A stretch of DNA of 64,000 nt from Ilex aquifolium. Taxonomy: Eukaryota > Streptophyta > Magnoliopsida > Aquifoliales > Aquifoliaceae. The DNA is taken from positions 33,347,244 to 33,411,243 of the forward strand of contig OX637393.1 of NCBI GenBank assembly GCA_951799425.1. The letters are read 5' to 3'. Positions 10,203-22,184 of this stretch are shown here, in pieces (position 1 is the first letter of the stretch; each line of letters opens with the position of its first letter). The position numbers and the translations under genes were made by a program. The notes below the pieces were generated by a model. That model ran no database searches and was not told the DNA's origin. It was given only the letters and a program-made list of their open reading frames with translations.

Positions 10203-10463
10203 TATGGGCCGAGTAAGGAACGTCCCGAACTACCAACTAACAGTGTAGGTAGGGATTTGATCCTGAGACGCCATAAATTTCCAAGTTCAATTTGTGCATT
10301 TTATCTTCTTTCAATTTTCATAGATAAATGAGTATGTGGGCTGAGTAAGGAATGTCCTAAAATGCCAACCTGTAGTGTGGGTAGGGACTTATCCTGAGAC
10401 GTCATAGTTTTTCAAGTTTAATTGGTGCATCTAGTCTTCTTTCAATTTTCATAGATAAATGAG
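10203..10463 (+). repeat. Two tandem ~130-bp units derived from the 3' end of the accessory ORF
   Basis: Units at about 10203-10334 and 10335-10463 share TGGGC(C/T)GAGTAAGGAA, CCTGAGACG and TTTCAATTTTCATAGATAAA. Their first ~35 bases resemble the ORF segment TGGGCTGAGTAAGGATTA followed by TCCTGACACGCCA (9966 onward), which encodes GLSKDYPDTP. They therefore appear to be decayed, amplified copies of the ORF tail. Confidence 0.7.
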
Positions 10464-11958
10464 TATGTTTATAATTTTGAATTTTATTTCTTCTTTTAAA
10501 AAAAAAAAAAAAAACTCACTTCTTTGAAAAATGGTATTTTCTCTATGCTTAAATGTCAAATGTATATTGCTATTTGTTATTCTTAAGGTACAGAATGACC
10601 AGACTCAAAAATAGAATCGGTATATAACCGACATTCCATGAAAAACCTGACATTACCAGTAGAGATGATAAAGAATACCATGGTAAGTTTTGAGCCTTAC
10701 CATACTTTTGAGAGATAATTAACATTTATTCAAGTAAGGTCTTTCATTCTCTATTTTTGAATAATCTCATTAAATTTGCTTTGATTGACGCAACTAAGGT
10801 AATCTGTTGACATATCCCCAAGAAATCTGTTCATACGACACATACATGTTCACATACTTGAGAAAGGATTTTAGGCCATCTTTGATTTGATATTGAGCCT
10901 TAGCCATTTTTTCTGCAAAATTATTTCCCTAGTCAGCCATGTTTGAGCCCTCAATGTATGATTTCTTCTTTGATAAACCCAAATATTTACCAAGCCACAA
11001 GAAAACATACTGGACACACCATTGCTATCTAATTTTCTTGCACACTCTTATTAATCAATATGACACAGAAATGCAAAGAAATGGGAAAACTGTGGAGATT
11101 ACTTTTCGATGATAAGGAGAATCAATGGGAACAAATGAAAAAAAAAAAAAAAAAAGAAATCATTTCTGGGCAAAATGTCGAAAAGCTAGAAAGAAGTGTG
11201 CTACATTACAGAATGAAAAGATAGCTTTTGAAAACCTCTGACGTCATTTCATTAGCCACTGACCTCTGGCCACGCTACAACCTATGAAAAGCCCTAATTG
11301 ATCTCAAGTCTGTTACATGTGTGTGTTGTTAATCAAAATTGGGGTATGGTAAATAGTATTTCTTTAAATTGCATCAATATTCTTTCATGAGATTATGCCA
11401 AACATGATTAGTTTGTTTCCGTAAACTTCACTTCCTTCCTAATTGTGCATGTGATTTTTCGATTGGCCACCTTCTGATCACATGCCCCGTGAGAGACAAG
11501 TCACTATAATCGGAGTGAATTTTTGCTGAGAGCATTCTACGAGAGGTTTGTGAAATCGAAGCTATCCATGGAAGGTAGTAAAGTGGAGTGTTTGTTATAT
11601 AACAATTCTTGTTGCTAGAATGATCATTCTTACTACATAGGGAATTTCAAATACCAATATAACAAGTGTTTATTTTTGCATATATTACGTACCAATGACA
11701 GAGAAGTGTTTTATTTTGCTAAAAAAAAAAAAAAAAAAAAAAATTCGGCGTCTCAGCTATCATGGTGCTAATGCATATACACATTTTTTTCAAATGGAGT
11801 TTGTAGGTAGCTTCACTGAAAACCTTCACGAGACAAAACTCGTCCACTAGGAATCACCTAGGGGTTTAACGGCTTATTGCATATGCTAAATGCAATCGTG
11901 TTATCTACGAAAGTGATTTTGTTATGATGTTATTTATTACTAGGGACTAGTAATGTTT
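10464..11958 (+). other. Post-ORF non-coding region of the Athila-type element
   Basis: AT-rich, without a credible frame, and with several A-runs (10499, 11138, 11720). Short blocks are conserved in the old - strand derivative: TCATGAGATTATGCCAAA (about 11384; - strand near 46.4 kb), the AAAACTCGTCCACTAG / CACCTAGGGGTTTAA region (about 11835-11870; - strand near 45.95 kb) and GCTAAATGCAATCGTG (about 11885; - strand near 45.91 kb). Conserved non-coding DNA next to the polypurine tract may hold cis signals. Confidence 0.6.
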
Positions 11959-11969
11959 AGGTTGGGGGG
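11959..11969 (+). other. 3' polypurine tract
   Basis: AGGTTGGGGGG directly abuts the 3' LTR start TGTGATTAACCC at 11970. It primes plus-strand DNA synthesis in the family. Confidence 0.85.
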
Positions 11970-13800
11970 TGTGATTAACCCTAATTAATGCAAAATGTAA
12001 TTAAATTAAAAGGTCAATTATGTAATTAAATAAAGTTAAACTAGTCAAAATAAATCTAATTAGGGTTAATGTGTGAATTAAGGATAATGCATTGAATGTT
12101 GTTCTTTTCAGGTTTTTATGCGTCAAAACGACGGGAGCCAATTATCAAAGCATGGAGAGCAACTTATCAAAGCATAGGGTGTAAATTATTAAAGCTCAAA
12201 ACAAAGGGAGATCAAAGTGTAAATCAAGATTTTCTTGATATTTGTAATTAAATATCTTTTAGGATAAATATCTTTTAGGATATTTGTAATTAAATATCTT
12301 TTAGGATAAATATCTTTTAGGATATTTGTAATTAAATATCTTTTAGGATAAATATCTTTTAGGATATTTGTAATTAAATATCTTTTAGGATAAATATCTT
12401 TTAGGATATTTGTAATTAAATATATTTTAGGATAAATATCTTTTAGGATATTTGTAATTTGGATGCCTATAAATACCCCCCTTGGGGGCTTGTAATGGGC
12501 ATCCTTCTCTTGTTTCATTTTTCTTGTAAAGAACATTTCTTCCTAGTGGAAAACACTCCAAAGGTCTTGAATCTTTTTCTTGAATCATCTTTCAAGTATT
12601 ATTACTTTATTTACTTTCTTGAGTTATTGTTTTCTTTTTATTAGATCTTGGTTGTGAATTAAACACCAAGAAGTTATTGTTTTCTTTTATGTTTTAGATC
12701 TTGGTTGTGAATTAAACACCAAGAAGTTATTGTTTTCTTTTATGTTTTTATTATATCTTGGTTGTGGATTAAACACCAAGAAGTTGTTGTTTTCTTTTTA
12801 TTAGATCTTGGTTGTGAATTAAACACCAAGAAGTTATTGTTTTCTTTTATGTTTTTATTATATCTTGGTTGTGGATTAAACACCAAGTATTTATTGCTTT
12901 CTTTTAATTTAAGTATTGTTTTCTTTTACTTCCATTGTTGGAGCTTCCTTCTTCCCCTTAGAGGAGTGAAACTCTTCCACTTTTCTAGAGCTTTACCAAA
13001 GCCGTGAAGGGTGGAACGTGATTCACTCATTCTTTGTCGAAGATCGGCTCTTTGTTTAGCTATTTTACTTTAAAGCATTTCACTTCTAGTGCTTGAGCAT
13101 TTTACTTTGTAACACCTTTTGGGGATGAGTATCATTCATCATTCTAGCTTTACCATAGCTATGAAGGGTGAGTAGTCCTCATTCACTCTTTGGGAAGGGA
13201 TGATAGATATGTAAAAGATTAATCCGGACATTATGTTTGTGTATCACCTTTATGCTTAAATGTTCTATACTCCACTTGATTTTTGGGTGATTGAATGCAC
13301 CTAGCAAAGTAAAGGTACTTTGTATAATCAACGGATCTTTCTATGATAAATGGATGACTCCTACATGGAAAGATCCATTGATTCAAGGCAAGTACCCTAA
13401 CTAACTCTTCATGACAAACTTTCAATATCCACCATTATTGCACTTCATTCCTATCTTCCGATTAATTTGCCGTTGACACGGGAGTTAATTGAGTTATAAA
13501 GCATAAACATAATGCACCGGATAATCAACTACATATTCTGATTCCCGAACCAAAGAGTGTTTGTTACATTTAATCATCTTATATTTTGTCTAGCAAAATA
13601 CCCATTGGAAAGAATCTTACATTCTATCCAAAACTTCCCACAACTTCAAAATCATAATATTTCCAATTACAAGTCTTTCTCACTATTTACTTCAAAGAAC
13701 ACCAACCATAGTTCCCTGAGGATTCGACTCTGGACTCAAACCAGATTATTACTACAACTTGACCGCCTGCACTTGGGTGTACACATTTCGGATCAAGTCA
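11970..13800 (+). repeat. 3' LTR of the Athila-type element (1831 bp)
   Basis: Begins TGTGATTAACCCTAATT after the polypurine tract and ends ATCAAGTCA. Its last 1569 bases match the 5' LTR with one substitution seen. It includes both minisatellites and the TATA box at 12468-12475, so it could drive transcription into flanking DNA at 13801. Confidence 0.95.
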
Positions 13801-14535
13801 CTCCCATTGATCATTGATCTGATGTCGAGCAACCCCGTTTTGGCTCCGGTTATTGTCTTGGTTGTCTCCTGCATATTATCTGGTTTGAGACTGATCTTGC
13901 TCCAGGAGTTGGAGGATTTGTTGATTCTGCTTCTTCAATTCCTCGATTGTTTTTTCCAACCTTTTTACTTTTGCTGACTCCTTTTCTGCGAGGGCACAGC
14001 CCTTTGTCCCACTGGGTGGGTACTATGGCGTTCAAGTATCTGGTCAGTTGTCGGCTCCTTTAATGCCCTTGTTACTGCCATAGGATTTGATGTGATCAAG
14101 CGTTTCCCATAGACAGTGCCAACTATTGATCCCAAATGTAGCACCAATAGATTGTTTGATGACCTGGCGATCTCTAGCGAGCTCCTGCAAAGAATTCGAG
14201 GATCGGAGGGACTCTGAGGATCGAGCCTCCGGTGATTAAGTCAGTAAAGGAGAAAAAGATTGGCTAGAATTGAGTTGACAGGAATTGCTTACCTGGTTCC
14301 TATCTTGTGTTCTTTCCTTTATAGGCTTCCAGCCTCCTTTACTGTTGTAGCTCCTTCAGCTACTTTTCAAATGAGGCGTCCTAGAAAGTTGAACTACTCA
14401 TCAATAGCTAGAGCTAGTACCCTGGGATTGGGTGAGCGAATTAGTGATGCAGTTAGGATTTATTGAGAGATATATCTCACTAGATTGCACACCCATGGCT
14501 TTCTTGCCTACCTCGTGATTTCCTCACGTGCCTTG
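13801..14535 (-). mobile_element. Remnant of a second gypsy element: gag start, PBS and part of the 5' LTR
   Basis: Read on the - strand, 14147-13805 begins near MAVTRALKEPTTDQILER and continues into a Lys/Glu/Gln-rich coiled-coil-like gag start. Just upstream, GTTTCCCATAGACAGTGCCA (14102-14121) is the complement of a TGGCACTGTCTATGGGAA primer-binding site, close to the TGGCGCCGTCTGTGGGAA type common in Tat-lineage elements. The LTR would run from about 14128 rightward. Its outer edge was not found, so the right limit is approximate. The fragment is cut on the left by the Athila insertion. Confidence 0.55.
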
Positions 14536-15998
14536 GACGTGCACATACTTTTCTTTAAAGCTAAATACATATTCATCAAAAACTAAGCACATCTCTGAAA
14601 ACCATAAGGCCATAGATAGTGTACCACCACATAAACAATTCATGAATTCTTGAATGATTGGGTCAGGAATGTACTACTACCTTGTGTTTGGACAGAGAAT
14701 TGATCGAAGAGTGACAGAGAAAGGGGGGAGTGGCAAGTCTACACAATATAGGTAGAAGTGAAAAATCAGACATATTGGCCTCTTTACAATTTTGCTTCCA
14801 ATATGTTACTTATATGGGATGGAAGTGTAACCATACAAAAAATGGAGGCTTTGTTGTGATTTAGTGACAAAGCTAAAGGGGCCTAAACATAATTAATTCT
14901 AAATTTTATAATTCGCTATCTCAATAATATTTTGAATTCAACTAAAGTTCCCGGAAAAAATGGAAAAATTAGACTATTTAGATCACTTGATATTTGAAAT
15001 ATTACACATAGATTTTATAAAGTTTATATACACGGGCCTAGTAAATTATACTTAAAACACTTAAAATTTGTAAACATATAATACTTAAATCCCTCAAATT
15101 TAAAATATTATATTTAGACTTTTTGTTAGTTACAAAACTAACAAAATCTATTAAATGACCAAATTATCTCAATTAAAGGTAGAAGATATTGTGCCTATTA
15201 TAGTTTGATCATTTATTTGATTTTTTAATTTTAGTTCGATGGATAGTATAATTATATGTAAATGAGTGTTGAATTGAGTTATTTAATATATTTAGAGCAA
15301 TGCTATTGAGACCTAATTTACTGATATAATTTGCTGACCTAATTCACTAGGACATTTGGATTAACTGTAGACTCCATCAAACATTGGAACTTAGTATTGA
15401 TCCAATGATTCTTATGAAGCCACATCATTATGTCAGAAAAATTTGGTCATATTTTTAGGTCCAAATAGTATTACTCATATATTTATGTTGATTACTATAT
15501 GTAGTTCATACATTTGCATGGGGGAGTCGACCTCGAGGCTCCTTTCTAGTCTCCGACTTCTTTTTCAAGTGATCGAAACCCAACAAACTGATGTAGAGAT
15601 CGTCCAAATTTTAGTATCAACATTACTAATTATAATTTGTTTAAGAAAAAAATAGATTTTTATTTTTAATTTTATTTCAATAAATGACATAATAGAGCAT
15701 GAAATTTGGATTAAATTTAAAGGGTGTAAGTGTTATACGCCTATAAACTTTAAGGAGATTAGATATAATTTACTATGGATATTTTTTTATGGGATCATTT
15801 ACGACAGTGTTACGCGAGTACAAACTATAGAGGATTTGTATGTAATATTTTGAATATAAGGGGGTTTAAGTGATAAAGTGACAAATCCTTAGCGGTCTAG
15901 ATATAATTTTTCCCAAAAAAAAAAAAAGTTGTGGCTGACATTGGCTTCCGGTTGGTAAACTTCTCGAGAGAGAATCGAGAGAGGGAGAGTGGGGAATA
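14536..15998. other. Intergenic DNA upstream of SCY1
   Basis: AT-rich DNA without a credible frame. The only element I can define in it is the MITE at 15295-15476. The last ~100 bases before the SCY1 ATG hold a GA-rich stretch (GAGAGAGAATCGAGAGAGGGAG) suited to a 5' UTR; no clear TATA box was seen. Confidence 0.5.
15295..15476. mobile_element. Mutator-type MITE, 182 bp with 9-bp target duplication
   Basis: The ends are inverted repeats: GAGCAATGCTATTGAGACC on the left, and GAGTAATACTATTTGGACC as the complement of the right end. It is flanked by a perfect 9-bp direct repeat ATATATTTA at 15286-15294 and 15477-15485. A 9-bp duplication is the Mutator/MULE hallmark. It has no coding capacity. 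Confidence 0.75.
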
Positions 15999-18900
15999 AT
16001 GTGGATAACGGTCAGAGAGGTCTCTTCTTCTTCATGGCTCCCTTCCTTCCACCCATCTTCTTCCTCTCTCATCCCCAAACACTCTCCAAAGCTTGGAAAC
16101 CCCATTTGCAGAGCCAGCCTCACTGTTAAGCGAAAACCCAACAGTGGTGGCCCATCATGGAACCTTGGTCTTCAGTCTAACGGGTATGAGGTACCCTTTT
16201 CAGTTTTTTCTTCCAGCATCATTTGGGAACCCATAGACAGTTCAATTTCATCTTCCACTCTGTTGCTTCCAAATCAAATGTGTCTTTTCATGCTCTCCAT
16301 TTTCTTTGGAAATATTTTTTACTGGGCTTTGTTTACATTTTCTTACGTTTTTTGGGATTTTAGCTTCTTGTTGAGTTCTGCTGTTATCTTGTAGATTTAT
16401 TACGTTCTTGAATTATTCTTGTATTATGTTCTGGAAATGTTTTTCATGCTTTCAGAGCAAATCAGTTATTGAATTGGATAACCACAGAGATTTTATGTGT
16501 GTGCATATTACTATTGACATCTTGTTGAATGTGTGTATAAGAGAATAAGTTACCAAAAATGAGATTGCATTGAGAGTGGTGAAAGCTATGTAATAACCAT
16601 GGAAATTGAAAATGGCCAGTAATGGTCCTCAAGGTGGAGTTTGCATCCCATCAGAGAAAATGGAACTAGCCCTTTCTTAGAGGTTTAGTCCTTCAATCTT
16701 CTGATTCCAAGTTGGTGTATGTTTAAATTGGACGAATGAACCTGAGCTAAGAATTGCTAACAAAAATGTGGCGTTACTGCTTAGGTGCTTTGTCTGCTCG
16801 TGGAATATTACTGTAGCATCAAAAGAGAGAGCAGTGCAGTTGTTGCAAAATAGATGGACACCTGGGAAAAAGGGGGGATAACTATGATATATGCCATGAG
16901 CTTTCAGCCTATACCTGAATCAAGTGCTGTTATATGGGGAAAGCAATTGACAAGTTCGAATGACTGCCAAAGATTATTCAATGTCTGCCATCTAGTTCTA
17001 CTGAAACTTGCCCAATCAGGATTGTTGGTAAACAGACATCCATAGATCTCCACGGTACATTTAAATGGTTAATTTTGTAGGTATGAATTTGAGATAGCAC
17101 AAATCTGATGAGCGAGGCAGAAATGAGGTTTTTGATGTTCATCCACATGTGGATATGAAAGTTGATGAGATATATGATAATAAACCATGTGATAGCATCT
17201 TTGTTCTCCACACCAATCTTTCACAGTGAGTAGGGTCAATGAACTATCTCCTATTACAATGTTTAGGACTCCGATTGTATTTCAGGGAGAAATTGGTTGG
17301 TCATGCCTTGAGGTTCCTTTTTCATTCAATATCCCAATAGTATATTGCCTTTCACCAAAAAAAAATCCCTTGTTTAAACTAGAAAGAGATTTGCAAGACC
17401 TTCTAGGTGGGACAGTGGCACCTCCATACATCATAATAGAATGTTGACAAGACCTATATGATCATGCTAATAGTAGTTGTGCTACATTGGATACACATGG
17501 CCTTTATACTGTTTGGTGACACTGTCAGTTTGGTATTAACCATATATCATTTTGTTTTTTTGCTTTAGACAAAGAATGTGAGCTAGAAATCCAAGTTAAA
17601 AACTGTTGTGGTATCTTCATATGCTTATGTGACTGTTTAGCAAGTAGAGAAAAGGTAAGAAAGTATTAGGAAAAGAAAGCACCATTATCAAATGTCATCC
17701 AGCTTCACATGGTGTTTGGAGGGGATAGACTGGGTACTAAACCCAACATTTAGTAGGCATTTGCATGCACCTGGCTGCTCTTCAACTCGAATCCAGATCT
17801 CTTATGTAATATATTTTCAACTATAGAGGTTGTCAAAGCTATAAAATGCAAAAAACTCTGTAATTATAGACTACTAAACTACAATGATTGAAAGTGAATT
17901 GTTTAGATAGTGATTTTATACCTCATTTTAGGTTGATATTAATGTAATTGAAGGCTTGAAGCAAAAGCATTTCATTATGTACTCCTTTTTGAATTTCCTA
18001 GCAATATCGAATATTTGACAGTTTGTTATGTGAATTAAATACGAGATTGCAGATGTCATCGTCAATTGATGGATTTAATAGTTTACTAGTTTAGTGCCTA
18101 CTACAATGAAACAACGTATTTCTCTTTCACCCTTTCAAATTTTCTAAGAATTTCAATGAGCATTGGAGGGTTTACATGGAAACCTAGTTTTGGAGTTGAA
18201 AGCTATTGTGAAGTGAGGTGCATTTAAAAAAAATTGCCAAGAAATTTTGGCTCGTTTTGTTGAGTATCAAGAACAAATTGTTCTTTATCATATCTTATGA
18301 TGGAAGACAGATAAGAGTGATAATTCCTTTATTGTGTTTTCTCTTTTTCGTGGGCGAGTGCTTCTTGTTCCTTTCTTCTTACTGGAGATCATTTTTCAGA
18401 AACTTGTTTTGTATCTGGCATTATCTTTATATCATTTCCTTAGCTGATTATAACTTTTGTCAGCTGTCAGAGTTCTGTGTTTGATCCATTGGGTATCAAT
18501 CCAGTTGAATTATCGGGTCTAAATGCTGCTTGGGAAAGTGTCCTTGGCTTGTTTTCACAAACATTTGAGAGTGCCTCAAGTACAAGAAAGGAGAAATCTT
18601 CAACAGCCAGAGGAGTAGCAGGTTTGTTTTATAGATTAATTGTCTAAAATCCGTTATCTTCATGTTTTGAGTCATTCTTTCAGCTCTCAGCCCTTGATTA
18701 GAGGAATTTTACCTTGCCAGCTGCTATTGAGGACACAAGCATTGATTTTGGGGACTTCTTCAAAGGCCCACTGCCTGGAAAGTTTCTCAAGCTTTTGGGC
18801 TATTTGGCCCTGTCCCGACTTGGAATATATGTACCTCTGGGTGGAGTAAATCGGGATGCTTTTGTTGGCAATTTAGATCAGAACAGCTTATTAGGCACTT

Positions 18901-19814
18901 TGGATTCTTTTTCTGGAGGAGGCATTGGTCGGCTTGGGATAGGCTCCCTAGGAATTGTTCCATTCATCAATGCACAGATTGTGTTTCAACTTCTTGCACA
19001 AATCTACCCAAAGTTGCAAGAACTTCAGAAAAGAGAAGGCGAGGCTGGGAGAAAGAAGGTTCTTCAGTATACTCGCTATGCATCAGTTGGATTTGCTTTA
19101 GTACAGGTAAAGTTTATTACAATATGATGACCAGCATGTGTTCTACCCTAGATGACTTCATGTTTGTGATCCTTATTCTGGGTAGCTAGTTTCATATATT
19201 CTTACAACCTGTGTGATGTTAGAAATTTGGAATGGTGGATGGGTTTACTTTTGTGGATCTTTTTCTAATGCTGATGTTAGCAACTTGAGTATAAAGTGAT
19301 TGAAGTGTGTAAAGATTTGAAAGAGGGGAAAACCATGACAATAATCACGTGCACATGGTATTTGGAATTAAACAGCAGTCTGCTGATTATACATACCACT
19401 TTTGGCTGTCAGAGTTGGACAGAGAAGGGACCATGTACATGTATTGGATTTATTACAAGAAATAATTATACTTGTTTGCTTTAAAGCTATTGGTTGAGTT
19501 GAAGTATTGGCTGACCCAAAGAGAAATGCCAACGGCCCCATGGTTCTGTCGCCATCTTAGTTCCTTTTGCCATTTGAATGTTTCGGCGCAAAGTTTCCTT
19601 GGGCTATGTTGACTAAAGGAAACTGTGCCAAGTCTAAAGGAACTAGTAACAAGGTTATTTGCCTTGCAACTCAATCACTGATGCGGCCTAGCAATACAAA
19701 ACTAACTACCTTTGGGGACCTAAGACTCGTAATTTGTTCATTAATTATACATCTGTTGTCTAATGTAGGGTCCTGCTAGTAGGGACTAGTGTTTGTGGTT
19801 GCTCCCCCTCCCCT

Positions 19815-19845
<31 letters not shown>

Positions 19846-22130
19846 AACAAGAAGCTAACTGCCTGGGAATGAACTGAAACTGTAAGGCTTCTTGGATCTT
19901 TACTTACCTAGGCACAGTTTATAGATAAATTAAGCTTATGTTTTTTTTTGGCCTGAACATAAAGATTTTAACTTTTTGACCATCCACTGAGGCAGCAAAA
20001 ATGTGTCTTGGTGTATAAAAAACCTAAACCCGATCAATTTTGATGCTTTTTGGCCCATTATGTTTGAGTAATTATTGTTACATCACTATATAAGATTTCT
20101 ATCTCAAATTTTCTAAAAATATCTGTGGCAGGCAATTGGCCAAGTTCTGTTCCTTCGCCCCTATGTCGATGACTTCAGCACCCAGTGGGTTTTATCTTCC
20201 ATTGCTTTGTTAACACTTGGTTCAGTGCTTACAACATATATTGGGGAACGGATCTCTGATCTAAAACTTGGAAATGGAACATCTCTCTTGATCTTTACAA
20301 ACATTATCTCGTACTTGCCAGCATCATTTGGTAGAACAGTTGCAGAGGCATTTCAGGATGGCAATTATGTTGGACTTATGGCCATCGTTATCTCCTTTTT
20401 CTTGTTAGTCCTTAGCATTGTATATGTTCAGGTAACTGCTAACTATTTATATTTGTTTATCAAAATACGGGTATGTTAGTGAAGCAAAGAGTTGCTAACA
20501 ATGTTCTCAACGAAGGGTTTCAGGAAGCAGAGAGGAAAATCCCAATTAATTATGCTTCAAGGTACACTCAGACAAGTGGAGGGCTTCAAAAATCTGCTTA
20601 CTTACCCTTCAAGGTTTGTACCTTGGGTTTAATGTTCTAGAACTCAGATATAAGGAGATATTAATAGTTTGAAGTGGGTTATGGTTTCTTAAGCATCACC
20701 TTTATAATAGCTTGTTAGGAACTAGCTACAAATGTTTTTGTTGATCTTTGAACTTAATATTCCTTGTGTCAGAAGTAGAGATTTGAAGAATTTGGGTGGT
20801 CCTAATCATTTCTTGTATCAGAAGATCTGATCCAAATGCTACTTCTCTTTATGCCCTTTCCACGTGGGACCCAAAATCATAATTGGGCTGAACTTGGTCC
20901 ACTGACCAAATAAGATCCAATTTTGATACCGTGTTAGAATATCCAACTCAATTAATTGACAATGGGTGGAGATACCCCTCAACCATATCAATCAACATTG
21001 GGTGGCCCTAATTTTTTGATGTTGGGGATACAACCTTTCTTTACACAGTCCCTCACCTGAGACCTGAGCTCTCACTAAGCAATTTAAATGGGTCATAGAC
21101 TTGGCATGTTAGCCATGCTTAGCTCTATACCAAGTTAGAGACATCAAATCCATAATTAATTGGAAATGAGTGGGGTGGTCCCTCAAACACATAAAACAGG
21201 CTAGGGTGGTCCTAATCTTTCAACGTGTATTACAGGCTCTCTTTGCCCCTGGAATCATGGTTTGACTAGATGGCCTAGTATTCTATAGTTTTCTTCATAT
21301 TATTGTTATTTGTTTGATTATTTAGTTTTTCATTAAAGGTATTTTCAAGTTCTTTCTCATTCAAGTTCCTTGAAAATGGAGTTCTGTGTGTTTCCCCATA
21401 TTTACGATAAGTTCAAATACAACTTGCAAGTAGCTATCGAAGAATGCACACTCACTTTTAACGCCCCACCCCCAAAAAAAAAAAAAAACCAACCAACCAA
21501 TCAAAAAATTTAATCATCTTTATCTTGAGTCAAAATGTAGAGTAAGTGTGATTTATTGGTCTTAATGAACATGTATAATGTTTCGAACAATCAAATTGAG
21601 TTTGTCTTTTGCCTTCTTTTTTAGGAAAACTCTAATAATAGTTTCAGAATGAGAAAGGTTTACAAAGCAAATAGTCGAGAATTATCCTCTCATAGATTAA
21701 TTGTCTAGGATTATGAGGCTTGAGAATGAACTTATGGTGAGTCATGGCCTTCTGTCTAGAAGTTGCGCTCACATATCATGATCCGGAACGTATGTGTTGT
21801 AGACTAGAGCACAAGATGCTTCAATTTCAAGTGGAACTCTTTTTTCCTTATATAAGAGCAACTCCGGTTCTCACCTTTTTTTAGACCCAAATTTAAATTT
21901 GAGTAGAAAAAAAACTCAAAAATCTTCTCCAATCCTATATCTATACCCATACCAAATAAAGGGAAACCCAATTTTAAACTCAAATCAATGGAGACTCAAA
22001 GCTCGTACCTAAATCCTAATGGTAAAAAAATCTGAAGCTTCACTCTCTTCTCCTACACTTCGCTTCAACTATCCTCTGCATCTTAAGACCACTTCACCGG
22101 TCATCACCCAGTCTGGTAACTCTCTCTCTT

Positions 22131-22184
<54 letters not shown>

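Larger units (their letters stand above)
1..13800 (+). mobile_element. Athila-type Ty3/gypsy LTR retrotransposon, nearly complete
   Basis: The order is 5' LTR (first ~262 bases lie outside the window), PBS, gag, protease-RT-RNase H-integrase, a long post-pol region with two copies of a small ORF, a polypurine tract and the 3' LTR. From LTR lengths (1831 bp) and the 10400-bp interior, the full element would be about 14.06 kb. The domain order (integrase after RNase H), the lack of a chromodomain, the PBS type and the long post-pol region fit the Athila lineage. By eye the two LTRs differ at one base over 1569 aligned positions (G at 372 against A at 12603), so the insertion is very recent. Gag carries one in-frame stop, so this copy is probably not autonomous. 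The left target-site duplication is outside the window; the right flank begins CTCCC at 13801. Confidence 0.93.

Noticed and set aside
7300..11958. Env-like gene or second RNase H in the young Athila element
   Set aside because: Both were looked for; no membrane-spanning frame and no second RNase H motif set is present.
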